The notes under the pieces were generated by a model, which did no database searches, was not told where the DNA came from, and was given only the letters and a program-made list of their open reading frames with translations. DNA of 54,926 bases from an uncultured Clostridia bacterium. GTDB taxonomy: Bacteria; Bacillota; Clostridia; TANB77; CAG-508. This document shows, piece by piece, positions 38,007-47,557 of the stretch. Location of the stretch: contig CANQTQ010000007.1 of the NCBI GenBank assembly GCA_947626765.1, forward strand, positions 1 through 54,926, given 5' to 3'. Position numbers and translations under genes: made by a program. Position 1 is the stretch's first letter. Each line of letters begins with the position of its first letter.

Positions 38007-39407
38007 ATGAATTTTGTTAATGAAAAATTGCAAGAATTTGAAAAATACATAAAAGGAAAAAAAGTGGCAATAATAGGTTTAGGAATAAGTAACATTCCAC
38101 TATTAGACTACTTATATGAGCATAATGCTATTGTAAGTATTTTTGACAAAAGAGAGCTAGATGCATTAGATAAAGAAGCTAAAGCTAAAATAGAAAAATA
38201 CAATTTTACATTACATTCAGGAAAAAACTCATTAGAATTTTTAAAAGGTTTTGACATTATTTTTCGTTCTCCTAGTTGCAGACCAGACACACCAGAAATT
38301 TTAGAAGAAATAGAAAAAGGTGCAATACTTACATCTGAAATTGAAATGTTAATGAAAACTTGTCCAGGAACAATTATAGGTATTACAGGAAGTGATGGAA
38401 AAACAACTACAACAAATTTAATATATCAAATTCTAAAAGAAAAAGGATATAATTGCTATTTAGGCGGAAATGTTGGAATTCCTCTTTTTACAAAAGTAGG
38501 TAAAATGCTACCAGAAGACATTGTAGTATTAGAACTTAGCAGTTTTCAATTAATGGATATGCAAATTAGCCCACATATTAGCGTTATAACAAATATTTCG
38601 CCAAATCATTTAGATGTACATAAAAGTTATGAAGAATATATTGATGCAAAGAAAAATATTTTTAAGTATCAAAATGAAAATGACATTTTAGTTTTAAATT
38701 ATGATAATGAAATAACAAAAAATATGAAGCAAGAGGCAAAAGGAAAAGTTATATATTTTAGTAAAAACGAAAAGTTAGAAAATGGCATTATTTATGATAA
38801 TGGAATTATAAAATCATGTAAAGATAATATAAGAAGACATATTATAAACGTGCAAGATGTTATTTTAAGAGGTATGCATAATTATGAAAATATTTGTACT
38901 GCAATTGCTACTACATCTAGCCTAGTAGAACCAGAAATTCAAATACAGGCAATTAAAAAGTTTAAAGGTGTTGAACATAGAATTGAATTTGTACGTGAAA
39001 TAAATGGAGTAAAATGGTATAATGATTCTATAGGAACATCTCCTACAAGAACAATTGCAGGTTTAAATGCATTTAATGAAAAAATTGTATTAATTGCTGG
39101 TGGATATGATAAGCATTTAGATTACACTCCAATTGCAAAGCCTATAATACAAAATGTAAGTTCTTTAATTTTAATGGGAGCTACAGCACCAAAAATAGAA
39201 GACGCAGTAAATAAGGAATTAAGTTTGCAAAATAAACAAATGCCAATATATCATGCTACTACACTAAAAGAAACTGTAAAAAAAGCATTTGAAATAGCAA
39301 AACCAGGTGAAATAGTTTTATTTTCTCCTGCTAGTGCAAGTTTTGATTTATTTAAAAATTTTGAAGATAGAGGAAATCAATTTAAAGCATTAGTAAAAGA
39401 ACTTTAA
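38007..39407 (+). CDS. murD: UDP-N-acetylmuramoylalanine--D-glutamate ligase
   Basis: It adds D-Glu to UDP-MurNAc-L-Ala in the cytoplasm. 466 residues. The N-terminal Rossmann region has I-I-G-L-G-I-S. ATP site G-I-T-G-S-D-G-K-T-T-T-T. E-L-S-S-F-Q-L. N-H-L-D-V-H. A-G-G-Y-D-K near 372. S-P-A-S-A-S-F-D-L-F at the C-terminus is the MurD signature. TAGGAGG precedes the ATG. Confidence 0.96.
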   Translation: MNFVNEKLQEFEKYIKGKKVAIIGLGISNIPLLDYLYEHNAIVSIFDKRELDALDKEAKAKIEKYNFTLHSGKNSLEFLKGFDIIFRSPSCRPDTPEILEEIEKGAILTSEIEMLMKTCPGTIIGITGSDGKTTTTNLIYQILKEKGYNCYLGGNVGIPLFTKVGKMLPEDIVVLELSSFQLMDMQISPHISVITNISPNHLDVHKSYEEYIDAKKNIFKYQNENDILVLNYDNEITKNMKQEAKGKVIYFSKNEKLENGIIYDNGIIKSCKDNIRRHIINVQDVILRGMHNYENICTAIATTSSLVEPEIQIQAIKKFKGVEHRIEFVREINGVKWYNDSIGTSPTRTIAGLNAFNEKIVLIAGGYDKHLDYTPIAKPIIQNVSSLILMGATAPKIEDAVNKELSLQNKQMPIYHATTLKETVKKAFEIAKPGEIVLFSPASASFDLFKNFEDRGNQFKALVKEL

Positions 39408-39509
39408 AATAATATTTACAAATAATTAAAAATATGTTAAATATAAGATATATAAATTAAAATATTTGGTGTTTTATAAATTTTACAACAGAAAAAAGGA
39501 GGAATAAAA

Positions 39510-39797
39510 ATGGCAAAATGTACTAAAATGGTAAAAAGTGTTTCATCAGAAGCTGGAATAACTATTATAGCTTTAGTTGTAACAATAGTAGTTTTGCTAA
39601 TACTTGCAGGAATATCAATAACAGGAGTATTAGGAAAAAATGGAGTAATAGAAAGTACAATAGATGCAGTAAATAAAATAGTTACATCAGAAAATGAAAT
39701 ACAAAACAATTTAAATAGCTTAATGGAAGAAACAGATAGACTATTAAATACTGAAACAGAAGAGCCAACACCTCCTACAAATTTTCAAGTAGATTAA
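39510..39797 (+). CDS. Type IV prepilin-like small membrane protein
   Basis: 95 residues. After a short basic leader, G-I-T-I-I-A-L-V-V-T-I-V-V-L-L-I-L-A-G-I-S-I resembles a prepilin N-terminal helix (G before a hydrophobic helix with an early polar residue). The classic Glu at +5 is absent, so this is a pseudopilin-like membrane protein rather than a proven pilin. A helical, Glu/Thr/Pro-rich tail follows. AAAGGAGG is a strong ribosome binding site. No pilus assembly genes are nearby. Confidence 0.5.
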   Translation: MAKCTKMVKSVSSEAGITIIALVVTIVVLLILAGISITGVLGKNGVIESTIDAVNKIVTSENEIQNNLNSLMEETDRLLNTETEEPTPPTNFQVD

Positions 39798-39866
39798 ATA
39801 CAAAAACTAAAATTTTGTAACTTATTTAATATGTATCGCATATAATATTTCAAAAGGAGGTATTAT

Positions 39867-40587
39867 ATGGATTATCAAAGTTATGAAGATTATATGAGGC
39901 AAGTATTAGGATATTCTTCGTATAATCCTAATATATATGAAAATTTTGATTATAAATTAAACAAACCATATAATGATACATATTATAGAAATTTTGACAC
40001 ATTAAATTCATTAGATGATGAATTTAACGATCTTTACCCAGAAATTTATCATTTGGTAAATCCTATGGTTTGCAAAGTATGCAGTGCTAATAATCAGCCT
40101 ATAACTAAAGAATTATTAGAAAAAATGACAGACGAAATATATAGTTTAATAGAAAGTAATGATACTATTGTAAACGTTAGAGTAGAAACAAAAAAAGATG
40201 AAACAAATAATTTAAGAAAAGTAGAAAATGAAAGAACATCAAATAGAATAGAAACTAATAACATACAAAGAACACCAAGAAGAGTAGAACCAAATTATAT
40301 AGAAAAAACTAATAGAAATGTAGCTGAAAACATTAATTCAAAAACAGATACAACTAGAGAAGTAAGACAGTCTAATGATTATAGAAAAAATAATCAAACT
40401 TTAAGAGACTTAATTAAAATTTTAATTTTAAAACAATTATTAGGAGATAGACCACCTGTAAAACCACCTAGACCAAACTATCCATCATATCCAGGAGGTC
40501 GGACCAAATATGATGCCAAGACCACCTTATCCAGGTGAAATGGGAACACCGCCAAGACCTCCATATCCAAGAGGAGAAATAAGTTAA
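39867..40587 (+). CDS. Tyr/Asn-rich protein with Pro-rich tail, +1 shift at CGG (40500)
   Basis: Frame 0 gives 223 residues. With the C of CGG skipped the product is about 239. The N-terminal part is Tyr/Asn/Asp-rich, with one C-K-V-C pair. The middle is Arg/Asn/Thr-rich. The tail before the shift is P-P-R-P-N-Y-P-S-Y-P-G-G, and after it G-P-N-M-M-P-R-P-P-Y-P-G-E-M then P-P-R-P-P-Y-P-R-G. The Pro/Tyr repeat continues seamlessly only in the +1 frame. AAAGGAGG precedes the ATG. Possibly a coat or envelope protein; not recognised. Confidence 0.6.
40500..40503 (+). other. +1 frameshift site CGGA in the Pro-rich gene
   Basis: Frame 0 reads GGA GGT CGG ACC. The +1 frame resumes GGA CCA AAT ATG ATG CCA. 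This is the only site with a Shine-Dalgarno-like AGGAGGT (40494-40499) abutting the CGG. Confidence 0.75.
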
Positions 40588-40621
40588 TTTTATTATTTAA
40601 ATTTATAGAAAAATTTTCCAT

Positions 40622-40656
40622 AAAAGATATGCAAAAAATAACATGCATATCTTTTT
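40622..40656 (+). terminator. Intrinsic terminator
   Basis: AAAAGATATGCA (40622-40633) pairs with TGCATATCTTTT (40644-40655), running into TTTTTT. Confidence 0.8.
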
Positions 40657-40789
40657 TATTTTTTGCTCAAAATAATATTGTTAAAATATTTATTTGTTAT
40701 ATTAAAGTCATTTTAAAATGAAAAATTATTTAATTTTAAGAACAATAAATATTGTAACATATTTCATAATTAGAAAGGCAGGTAAAATT

Positions 40790-41227
40790 ATGAAAGTAAA
40801 AGATTGTATGTGTAATGAAGTATGTTGTATGACTCCAGATAAAACAATAAAGGATTGTGCAACACTTATGAGTACTAATCATATAGGTTGTGTACCTGTA
40901 TGTGATGATTCTAAAAATGTAGTAGGATTAGTAACAGACCGTGATATTATTTTAAGAGCAATTGCATGTGATAAAGATGTAAATACAACACCAATTAGTG
41001 AAATAATGACATGTAAAGTATGTTCTTGTTCATCTGACGCAGATGTAACAGAAGCACAGCATTTAATGTGTGAAAACCAAATAAAAAGAATACCAATAAT
41101 AGATAATAACAAAATTGTTGGTATGTTAACATTAGGAGATTTATCTGCTAATTCACAAGTAGATGATACTGGAGTAGGTAATACTTTAAATCATATTTGT
41201 AGATGTAATGAAAAAAATGCTGAATAG
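40790..41227 (+). CDS. Two-CBS-domain regulatory protein
   Basis: 146 residues from the ATG at 40790 (AAGGCAGG upstream); an in-frame ATG 24 codons earlier has no ribosome binding site. Two CBS domains: V-K-D-C-M ... I-G-C-V-P-V and I-M-T-C-K-V ... I-K-R-I-P-I-I-D. G-L-V-T-D-R-D-I and G-M-L-T-L-G-D-L are the typical second halves. It is Cys-rich for its size. It probably senses adenine nucleotides; the partner is unknown. Confidence 0.88.
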   Translation: MKVKDCMCNEVCCMTPDKTIKDCATLMSTNHIGCVPVCDDSKNVVGLVTDRDIILRAIACDKDVNTTPISEIMTCKVCSCSSDADVTEAQHLMCENQIKRIPIIDNNKIVGMLTLGDLSANSQVDDTGVGNTLNHICRCNEKNAE

Positions 41228-41242
41228 TTATGCAAATATTAA

Positions 41243-41286
41243 TGTTAATTCCTTCTAATTATTTCATTAATTAGAAGGAATTAACA
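41243..41286 (+). terminator. Strong terminator hairpin
   Basis: TGTTAATTCCTTCTAATTA (41243-41261) pairs perfectly with TAATTAGAAGGAATTAACA (41268-41286). The T-run is weak, so it may instead protect a 3' end. Confidence 0.65.
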
Positions 41287-41322
41287 TATATTATACATAA
41301 AGAAGAAAGAGGAAAATTGTAT

Positions 41323-42418
41323 ATGATAATAGATATGAATTACTGGGGAAAAGTAGCAAAAAATATTATAGTTTTAGCTATATCTATAATAGCAGTATAC
41401 TTAGGATTTAAGTTAGCTATTTTTTATATGCCTTTTTTAATTGCTTTTATAATTTCATTAATATTAGAACCATGTATTCGTTTTATTATGAAAAAAATGA
41501 AATTAAAAAGAAAAACAAGTTCAATTATTGTTTTTACAATTTCAATTATATTAATTGTTGGATTAATTATTTGGGCTGGTATTACACTTGTTTCTGAAGC
41601 TTCAGATTTGTTAGGAAATTTAAATATATATTTTGAAAAGGGTTATGCACTATTTGAAAAAATTATATCTAAATTTGACTTTAATAGTTTTCAAATTCCA
41701 GATAATATAATGAAAACTATTGAGAGTTCTGCAATGGACTTTTTAGATACTTTAATAGAATGGGCAAAAAATATTTTAACTAGCTCTATAAATTTTTTAA
41801 CCTCAGTTCCAACAATAGGCATATATGCTGTAATTACAGTTTTATCTTTATATTTTATATGTGTTGATAAGGTATATATGATAGATCAACTAGAACACCA
41901 CTTGCCAAGAACATGGGTAAAAAAAATAGGAATACATTTAAAAGATATTGTAAAATCTTTAGGTAAATATTTAAAAGCAGAGTTTACATTAGTAGCTATT
42001 TCATTTGTTATTTGTTTAATAGGTTTATATATATTACATTTCATGAAATTTAATATTGAATATCCGCTTTTAATGGCATTAATTATAGGCTTTGTTGATT
42101 TACTTCCTATATTTGGTTCTGGAACATTTATGCTTCCATGGGCAGTTATAATAGCATGTATGGGAGACTATAAATTAGCTGTTGCAATTTTAATACTATG
42201 GGCTATTATGTCAGTTGTAAGGCAATTTTTAGAACCAAGAATAGTAAGTCGGAAATATAGGAATACATCCAATTTTTACTTTAATTGCAATGTATACTGG
42301 TTTTAAGTTTATAGGAATTTTGGGCATGGTTATAGGACCAATTATTTTAATTATTCTAAAAAATATTTTTGCTACATTTATTGATAAGGGAGTGGTTAAA
42401 TCTATTTTTGAAAGATAA
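41323..42418 (+). CDS. AI-2E family transporter, +1 shift at CGG (42250)
   Basis: Predicted polytopic membrane permease. The start is ATG 41323, with AAAGAGG 10 bases upstream; TTG at 41317 is too close. In frame 0 the protein breaks off after V-S, in the conserved E-P-R-I-V-S region. With the C at 42250 skipped it continues G-N-I-G-I-H-P-I-F-T-L-I-A-M-Y-T-G and G-I-L-G-M-V-I-G-P, the typical last two AI-2E helices, giving about 364 residues, normal for the family. The frame-0 tail (K-Y-R-N-T-S) is not family-like. Confidence 0.85.
42250..42253 (+). other. +1 frameshift site CGGA in the AI-2E permease
   Basis: Frame 0 reads GTA AGT CGG AAA TAT AGG. The +1 frame resumes GGA AAT ATA GGA ATA CAT CCA, the conserved N-I-G-I-H-P segment. 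Confidence 0.85.
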
Positions 42419-42441
42419 ACTAAATTATAGATAAAAACAAT

Positions 42442-42687
42442 ATGGCAATTCCAATTGAAAATATAGCTATGCTAATATCTTCTAAAATTAAAAAAGCAGA
42501 CTATGAAGGAAATATATTGCTACCTAAAAGTGAAAAAAATGGTCTTAAAGTTGATAGCATTGTAAAAACAGATGTAGTATATAAAATTCTAAATTCACAA
42601 ATTTTATTTAAAATAGGAACGATAGATGAAGATACAATAAGACTGTATAAAGATAGCTATAACTTAGTAGCATTTAAAAACAAATAG
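42442..42687 (+). CDS. Possible PemK/MazF-like fragment
   Basis: 81 residues. G-L-K-V-D-S-I-V-K-T-D-V-V-Y-K-I and K-I-G-T-I-D-E-D-T resemble the C-terminal half of PemK/MazF-like toxins. There is no convincing ribosome binding site, and the N-terminal half of such a toxin is missing. It could be a decayed toxin or an unrelated small gene. It converges with the next minus-strand gene, with no gap. Confidence 0.35.
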   Translation: MAIPIENIAMLISSKIKKADYEGNILLPKSEKNGLKVDSIVKTDVVYKILNSQILFKIGTIDEDTIRLYKDSYNLVAFKNK

Positions 42688-43230
42688 CTACAAAACAGTA
42701 GAAGTACTTACAAATGAATCATCTGGTGGATATACATACTCATCACTTGGCTTTTCAACTTTTTCAATCTTGTCTATTTTAATAATAGGAATTTCTCCAT
42801 GATAATCTCCTTTAGTAATAGTTCCTTCAATTTCTACCCAAGCATTATTTTCAAAAGTTATACTATTATTGCATTCACATAAAAAACCTACTACTACAGT
42901 TTGAAAGTCAGATGAAATAATCATGTTTCTTGCTAAAACAAATTGTTTATCTGTAAAATCAAACATACGGTAAATATAGCCAGAAAATTTAATTTTTTGA
43001 CCAATATAAGTATTTAAATCGTCATGAACACTCTTTAAAACATTTGTATAGTTAGAAGGTGTTATTTCATAAATATCTTTTTTAGAAATTGTATCATTAG
43101 TTTTAAATGAATTATTTCCTAAAACTCTATAACCAACAATTATTGTAATAATTAAAATAATTAAAAACAATATTCCTAAAAATATTTTTCCAAATTTATT
43201 ACCATCTAATTTTAAATTACAAACAAACAT
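42688..43230 (-). CDS. YcgQ/TIGR03943-like membrane-anchored protein
   Basis: 180 residues: a membrane helix at about 15-36, then an extracytoplasmic beta-barrel-like domain with Y-I-G-Q-K-I-K-F-S-G-Y-I-Y-R, F-V-L-A-R-N-M-I, V-V-V-G-F-L-C-E-C, W-V-E-I-E-G-T-I and P-I-I-K-I. This is the C-terminal domain pattern of YcgQ/TIGR03943 proteins, usually paired with a permease, which is not found here. AAAGGTGG on the minus strand precedes the ATG. Confidence 0.65.
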   Translation of the reverse strand: MFVCNLKLDGNKFGKIFLGILFLIILIITIIVGYRVLGNNSFKTNDTISKKDIYEITPSNYTNVLKSVHDDLNTYIGQKIKFSGYIYRMFDFTDKQFVLARNMIISSDFQTVVVGFLCECNNSITFENNAWVEIEGTITKGDYHGEIPIIKIDKIEKVEKPSDEYVYPPDDSFVSTSTVL

Positions 43231-43292
43231 AACTAACCACCTTTAAATTTAATTTAATAAAATGTATGAATATAGGTAAAAAGATATTCCTA

Positions 43293-43402
43293 ATAAGTTG
43301 TAATTATAAATAAAATAGTATATAATGGTTACAAGTTATTTGTCTTATAGTTAACCCGCTTAAATAGTACTATTTAAGCTTTAATATAATTATAACTATT
43401 AT
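43293..43402. repeat. Nested palindromic element upstream of secA
   Basis: GCTTAAATAGTACTATTTAAGC (43358-43379) is a perfect 22-base palindrome preceded by AACCC. Outer arms GTTGTAATTATA and TATAATTATAAC are also complementary. The ACCCGCTTA core is shared with the loop of the 22.5 kb element, which may point to a family. Confidence 0.45.
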
Positions 43403-43484
43403 TAATTATTATATTTTCCTTGCGATTTTATGCTAAAAGTGATATAGTATATAGGACATTAAAAATTAGGAAGGAATGGCAAAT

Positions 43485-46230
43485 ATGGGATTATTTAAAA
43501 CATATAGTGAAAAAGAAGTAAAAAGAATAAAACCATTAGTTGAAAAAATTAATAGTTTAGAACCAGAAATTCAGAAATTAACAGATGTACAGTTAAGAGG
43601 TAAAACAGCTGAATTTAAAAAACAATTAGAAGAAGGAAAAACTCTAGATGATATTCTTCCAGAAGCATTTGCAGTGGTTAGAGAGGCTTCTAAAAGAGTA
43701 TTAGGCATGAGGCATTTTGATGTGCAATTAATAGGTGGAATTGTACTTCACCAAGGTAGAATTGCAGAAATGAAAACTGGAGAAGGAAAAACATTAGTAG
43801 CAACTCTTCCAGTATATTTAAATGCTTTAACAGGTAAAGGTGTTCATGTTATAACTGTTAATGATTACCTAGCAACAAGAGATAGTGAATGGATGGGAAA
43901 ATTATATAAATTTTTAGGTTTAACTGTTGGATTAGTAATAGCAGGAATGGAACCAGAACAAAAAAGACAAGCATATAGCTGTGATATTACTTATGGTACT
44001 AATAATGAATTTGGATTTGACTATTTAAGAGATAACATGGTTATTTACAAAGAACAATTAGTGCAAAGAGGTTTAAACTATGCCATTGTTGACGAAATTG
44101 ATAGTATTTTAATAGATGAAGCTCGTACACCACTTATTATTTCTGGTAGAGGTTCACAATCATCAGATTTATATAAAAAGGCAGATAGTTTTGTTAGAAG
44201 ACTAACACCTAAAATAATAGTAGAAGAAGATGCTAAAGACGAAGAGCAAGCAGCTGATAATGAAAACTATGATTACATAGTAGATTTAAAAGCAAAATCT
44301 GCTTCTTTAACACAAAAAGGAATAAAAAAAGCAGAAAAAGAATTTAATCTAGAAAACTTTAATGATATAGATAACTCAGAAATAGTTCATAATGTTAACC
44401 AAGCACTTCGTGCACATGGAGTAATGAAAAGAGACATAGACTACATTGTAAAAGATGGAGAAGTTTTAATCGTAGATGAATTTACAGGTAGAATTATGTA
44501 TGGTAGAAGATATAATAATGGCCTTCATCAAGCAATTGAAGCAAAAGAAAATGTAAAAATAGCAGATGAATCTAAAACTTTGGCAACTATTACTTTCCAA
44601 AATTATTTTAGAATGTATAACAAACTTTCTGGTATGACTGGTACTGCTATGACAGAAGAAGCAGAATTTGAGGAAATATATAACTTAGATGTTATTGAAA
44701 TACCAACAAACAAGCCAATGATACGTCATGATAACCATGATATTATTTATAAAAATGAAAATGCTAAATTTAGAGCAGTAATTAACGAAATTAAAGAAAG
44801 CCATGCAAAAGGTCAACCAGTGCTTGTTGGTACAGTTTCTATTGAAAAATCTGAAAGGTTAAGTGCAATGCTTAAAAAAGAGGGAATTAAACATGAGGTA
44901 TTAAATGCTAAATTCCATGAAAAAGAAGCTCAAATTATTGCACAAGCTGGTAAGTATGGAGCTGTTACAATAGCTACAAATATGGCAGGTCGTGGTACTG
45001 ATATTATGCTTGGAGGTAATAGCGAATATTTAGCAAAAGAAGAACTAAGAAAACAGGGCTATTCAGAAGAGCAAATAGAACAAGCGACAGCATTTAATGA
45101 AACAGATGATCAAGCTATTTTAGACTCAAGAAACAAATTTAAAGAATATAAAGATAAATATGATAAAGAGATAAAAGATGAAAAGCAAAAAGTACTTGAT
45201 GCAGGTGGACTAAAGATTATCGGAACAGAACGTCATGAATCAAGAAGAATTGATAATCAGCTTCGTGGTCGTAGTGGTCGTCAAGGAGACCCTGGAGAAT
45301 CTACATTCTACATTGGATTAGATGATGATTTAATGAAAATTTTTGGTGGAGACGCAATTACTAGAGTATACAATACTTTAGGTGCAGACGAAGATATGCC
45401 ACTTCAAGCTAAAATACTTTCAAATGCTGTTGAATCTGCTCAAAGAAGAGTAGAAGGAAGAAACTTTAGTATTCGTAAAAATGTACTTCAATATGATGAT
45501 GTTATGAATGTACAAAGAGGTATCATTTATGATGAAAGAAGAAAAGTACTAGATGGAGAAAACTTAAGAGAGCATATTTTAAAAATGGTAGATTCTTTAG
45601 CAGAAGAAACAGTATCAGAATTTTTGTCAGACCCAGAAAACATTAACGTAGAAGCATTTATGCAAGATATTTTAGTAAACTTTGGCATTTCAGAATTAGA
45701 ATCTATTAAAGCAAATAAAATAAAACCACAAGATGTTTTAGAAGAGCTAACTAATAAAGCACATAAAATATATGAAGAAAAAGAGCAAACAATTGGCGAG
45801 AATAATATGAGAGAGCTTGAAAGAATTATTATGCTTAAAATTGTAGACGAAAGATGGATGGATCATATTGATGCCATGGATGAACTTAAAAATGGTATTG
45901 GTCTTCGTGCTTATGGTCAAAAAGATCCAGTTGTACAATATAGAATTGAAGGAGCAGATATGTTTGACCAAATGATATTAGACATTAAAACAGATGTAGT
46001 AAAATTCCTAATGAATGCTAGAAAAAGAGAAAATGGTGTTCAAAGAACATCTTCTGTAAAAATTACTAGTCAAGGCTTAGATAGTTCAAATATTGATGGA
46101 GAGAATAATGGAGTTCCAACCAAATCAGCTCCTCAACAACCTATAGTAAATAAAGAACCACAAGTAGGAAGAAATGATCCTTGCCCATGCCGGTTCAGGA
46201 AAAAAGTATAAGAATTGTTGTGGGAAGTAG
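43485..46230 (+). CDS. secA: Preprotein translocase ATPase SecA, +1 shift at CGG (46191)
   Basis: The motor of Sec secretion. I prefer the ATG at 43485 (M-G-L-F-K), 10 bases after GGAAGG; the ATG at 43476 is only 1 base after it. Motifs: M-K-T-G-E-G-K-T (Walker A), V-D-E-I-D-S (DEAD-like), [10 protein letters not shown], and [11 protein letters not shown]. At the C-terminus frame 0 ends C-P-C-R-F-R-K-K-V. Skipping the C of CGG at 46191 gives [15 protein letters not shown], the complete SEC-C zinc motif. Length is about 914 residues. Confidence 0.95.
46191..46194 (+). other. +1 frameshift site CGGT in secA
   Basis: Frame 0 reads CCA TGC CGG TTC AGG. The +1 frame reads GGT TCA GGA AAA AAG TAT AAG AAT TGT TGT. 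The skipped C restores the conserved Gly of C-P-C-G-S-G. It is the only site with GGT instead of GGA. Confidence 0.9.
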
Positions 46231-46332
46231 TAGATTTTATAAAGGTTTGCAAGATGTAGGATTTTGAAAAAATCATAAAATATAACCAAAAACTATAAAA
46301 ATGTGCTCAAAATGTGCACCAATAATTTAATT

Positions 46333-46391
46333 TGTTCCCATAAATGCCAATAGTCCCGTAAAATCAAGGACTTCTAAATGGGAACATTTTT
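46333..46391 (+). terminator. secA terminator with branched stem
   Basis: TGTTCCCA (46333-46340) and TGGGAACA (46379-46386) form the base, with an inner AGTCC/GGACT helix, followed by TTTTT. Confidence 0.7.
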
Positions 46392-46452
46392 AATATAAAT
46401 ATTATTTTAAAAAATGTTATAATTGTTTTTTATAAATGGGAAGTGACAATAA

Positions 46453-47553
46453 ATGAGAATTGGCATAGATATTGATAACACGCTTACTGACGTTCAAAAA
46501 GAGTTAAATAATGCTGCTTACAAGTATGCAACTCGCCTAAATAAAAAAATAAATTTGAAAGATTTAAATTTAATAGATAAAAAAAATGACGGAAATATAT
46601 ATCAAAAAGCTTTTGGTTTTACATACGAAGAACTTAAATACTTTTTAAAAGATATCCAAGAAAATATTACTAACAATGCGATTCCAAGAGAAGGTGTTTT
46701 GGAATTTATTAGTAAACTTCATTTAGAAGGATATGAAATTTACATAATTACAGCTAGGGATTCGGAGTTTCATGATAATCCATATAAACAAAGTGAACAA
46801 TGGTTAAAAAAGAATAATATATATTATGATAAATTAATAGTAAATGCTAGAAATAAAGGTAAAGTTTGTAAAGAAGAAAAAGTTGATTTGTTTATAGATG
46901 ATAATATAAATAATTGTTTAGATGTTAAAAAATATGGTATAAAAGCAATTTCTTTAAATACGAATAATTGTTATGAAGATAAAATACCAATATTTGATAA
47001 CTGGACTGATATATATAATTATATTAAGAGAGTAAAGGAAAATAAAAAGTATGATTATGTATTACAATTAGGTTTTGATAAACAAACCGAAGACTTTATT
47101 CAAAATATTAAAAATACGTTAAAAGAAAAAAACATTATTGATAAAGAAAAAAATTGGAAACCACATATTACTATTGATTTATATAATTGCGATAATGAAG
47201 AATTATTTATTAAATATGTTGATAAAATAGTAAATAATATTAAAACGCTAAATATAGAATTTAAAAATTTAAATAATTTTGATAATAAGACATTATATGT
47301 AGAACCTGTTAATAAAAATGACTTGCAAAAAATTAAGGATTTATTTGATAGTGGTTTAAGTAAATTTAAATTAGAAAATAGAAAAAATAGAATTTATAAA
47401 CCGCATGTCACTTTGTGTACTAATGATGGTTTAACTGATGCAATAAAAATATCTACAAATAAATTTAGCCCATTTGTAGGGAAAATTGCATATTTATGGA
47501 TATATAATCCAAAAGTAGATTTAATAAAAGAATATTCCTTAGAGGAGATATAA
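46453..47553 (+). CDS. HAD nucleotidase fused to 2H phosphoesterase
   Basis: 366 residues with two domains. Residues 1-190 are a HAD phosphatase of the deoxynucleotidase type: I-G-I-D-I-D-N-T-L-T (nucleophile D-x-D), I-I-T-A-R-D (motif II) and D-L-F-I-D-D-N (motif IV). Residues about 200-366 form a 2H (LigT-like) phosphoesterase with two H-x-T/V-T motifs, K-P-H-I-T (His 238) and K-P-H-V-T (His 318). The combination suggests a sequential cyclic-phosphodiesterase plus phosphatase on RNA ends or cyclic nucleotides. It is followed 4 bases later by a Nudix gene. Substrate unknown. Confidence 0.75.
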   Translation: MRIGIDIDNTLTDVQKELNNAAYKYATRLNKKINLKDLNLIDKKNDGNIYQKAFGFTYEELKYFLKDIQENITNNAIPREGVLEFISKLHLEGYEIYIITARDSEFHDNPYKQSEQWLKKNNIYYDKLIVNARNKGKVCKEEKVDLFIDDNINNCLDVKKYGIKAISLNTNNCYEDKIPIFDNWTDIYNYIKRVKENKKYDYVLQLGFDKQTEDFIQNIKNTLKEKNIIDKEKNWKPHITIDLYNCDNEELFIKYVDKIVNNIKTLNIEFKNLNNFDNKTLYVEPVNKNDLQKIKDLFDSGLSKFKLENRKNRIYKPHVTLCTNDGLTDAIKISTNKFSPFVGKIAYLWIYNPKVDLIKEYSLEEI

Positions 47554-47557
47554 CATT

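Noticed and set aside
14808..46211. Numerous minus-strand ORFs of 60-140 residues opposite polC, secA, ligA, uvrA and others
   Set aside because: They lie antisense to well-supported genes, have no ribosome binding sites and give Ser/Phe/Leu-rich products typical of reversed AT-rich coding frames.
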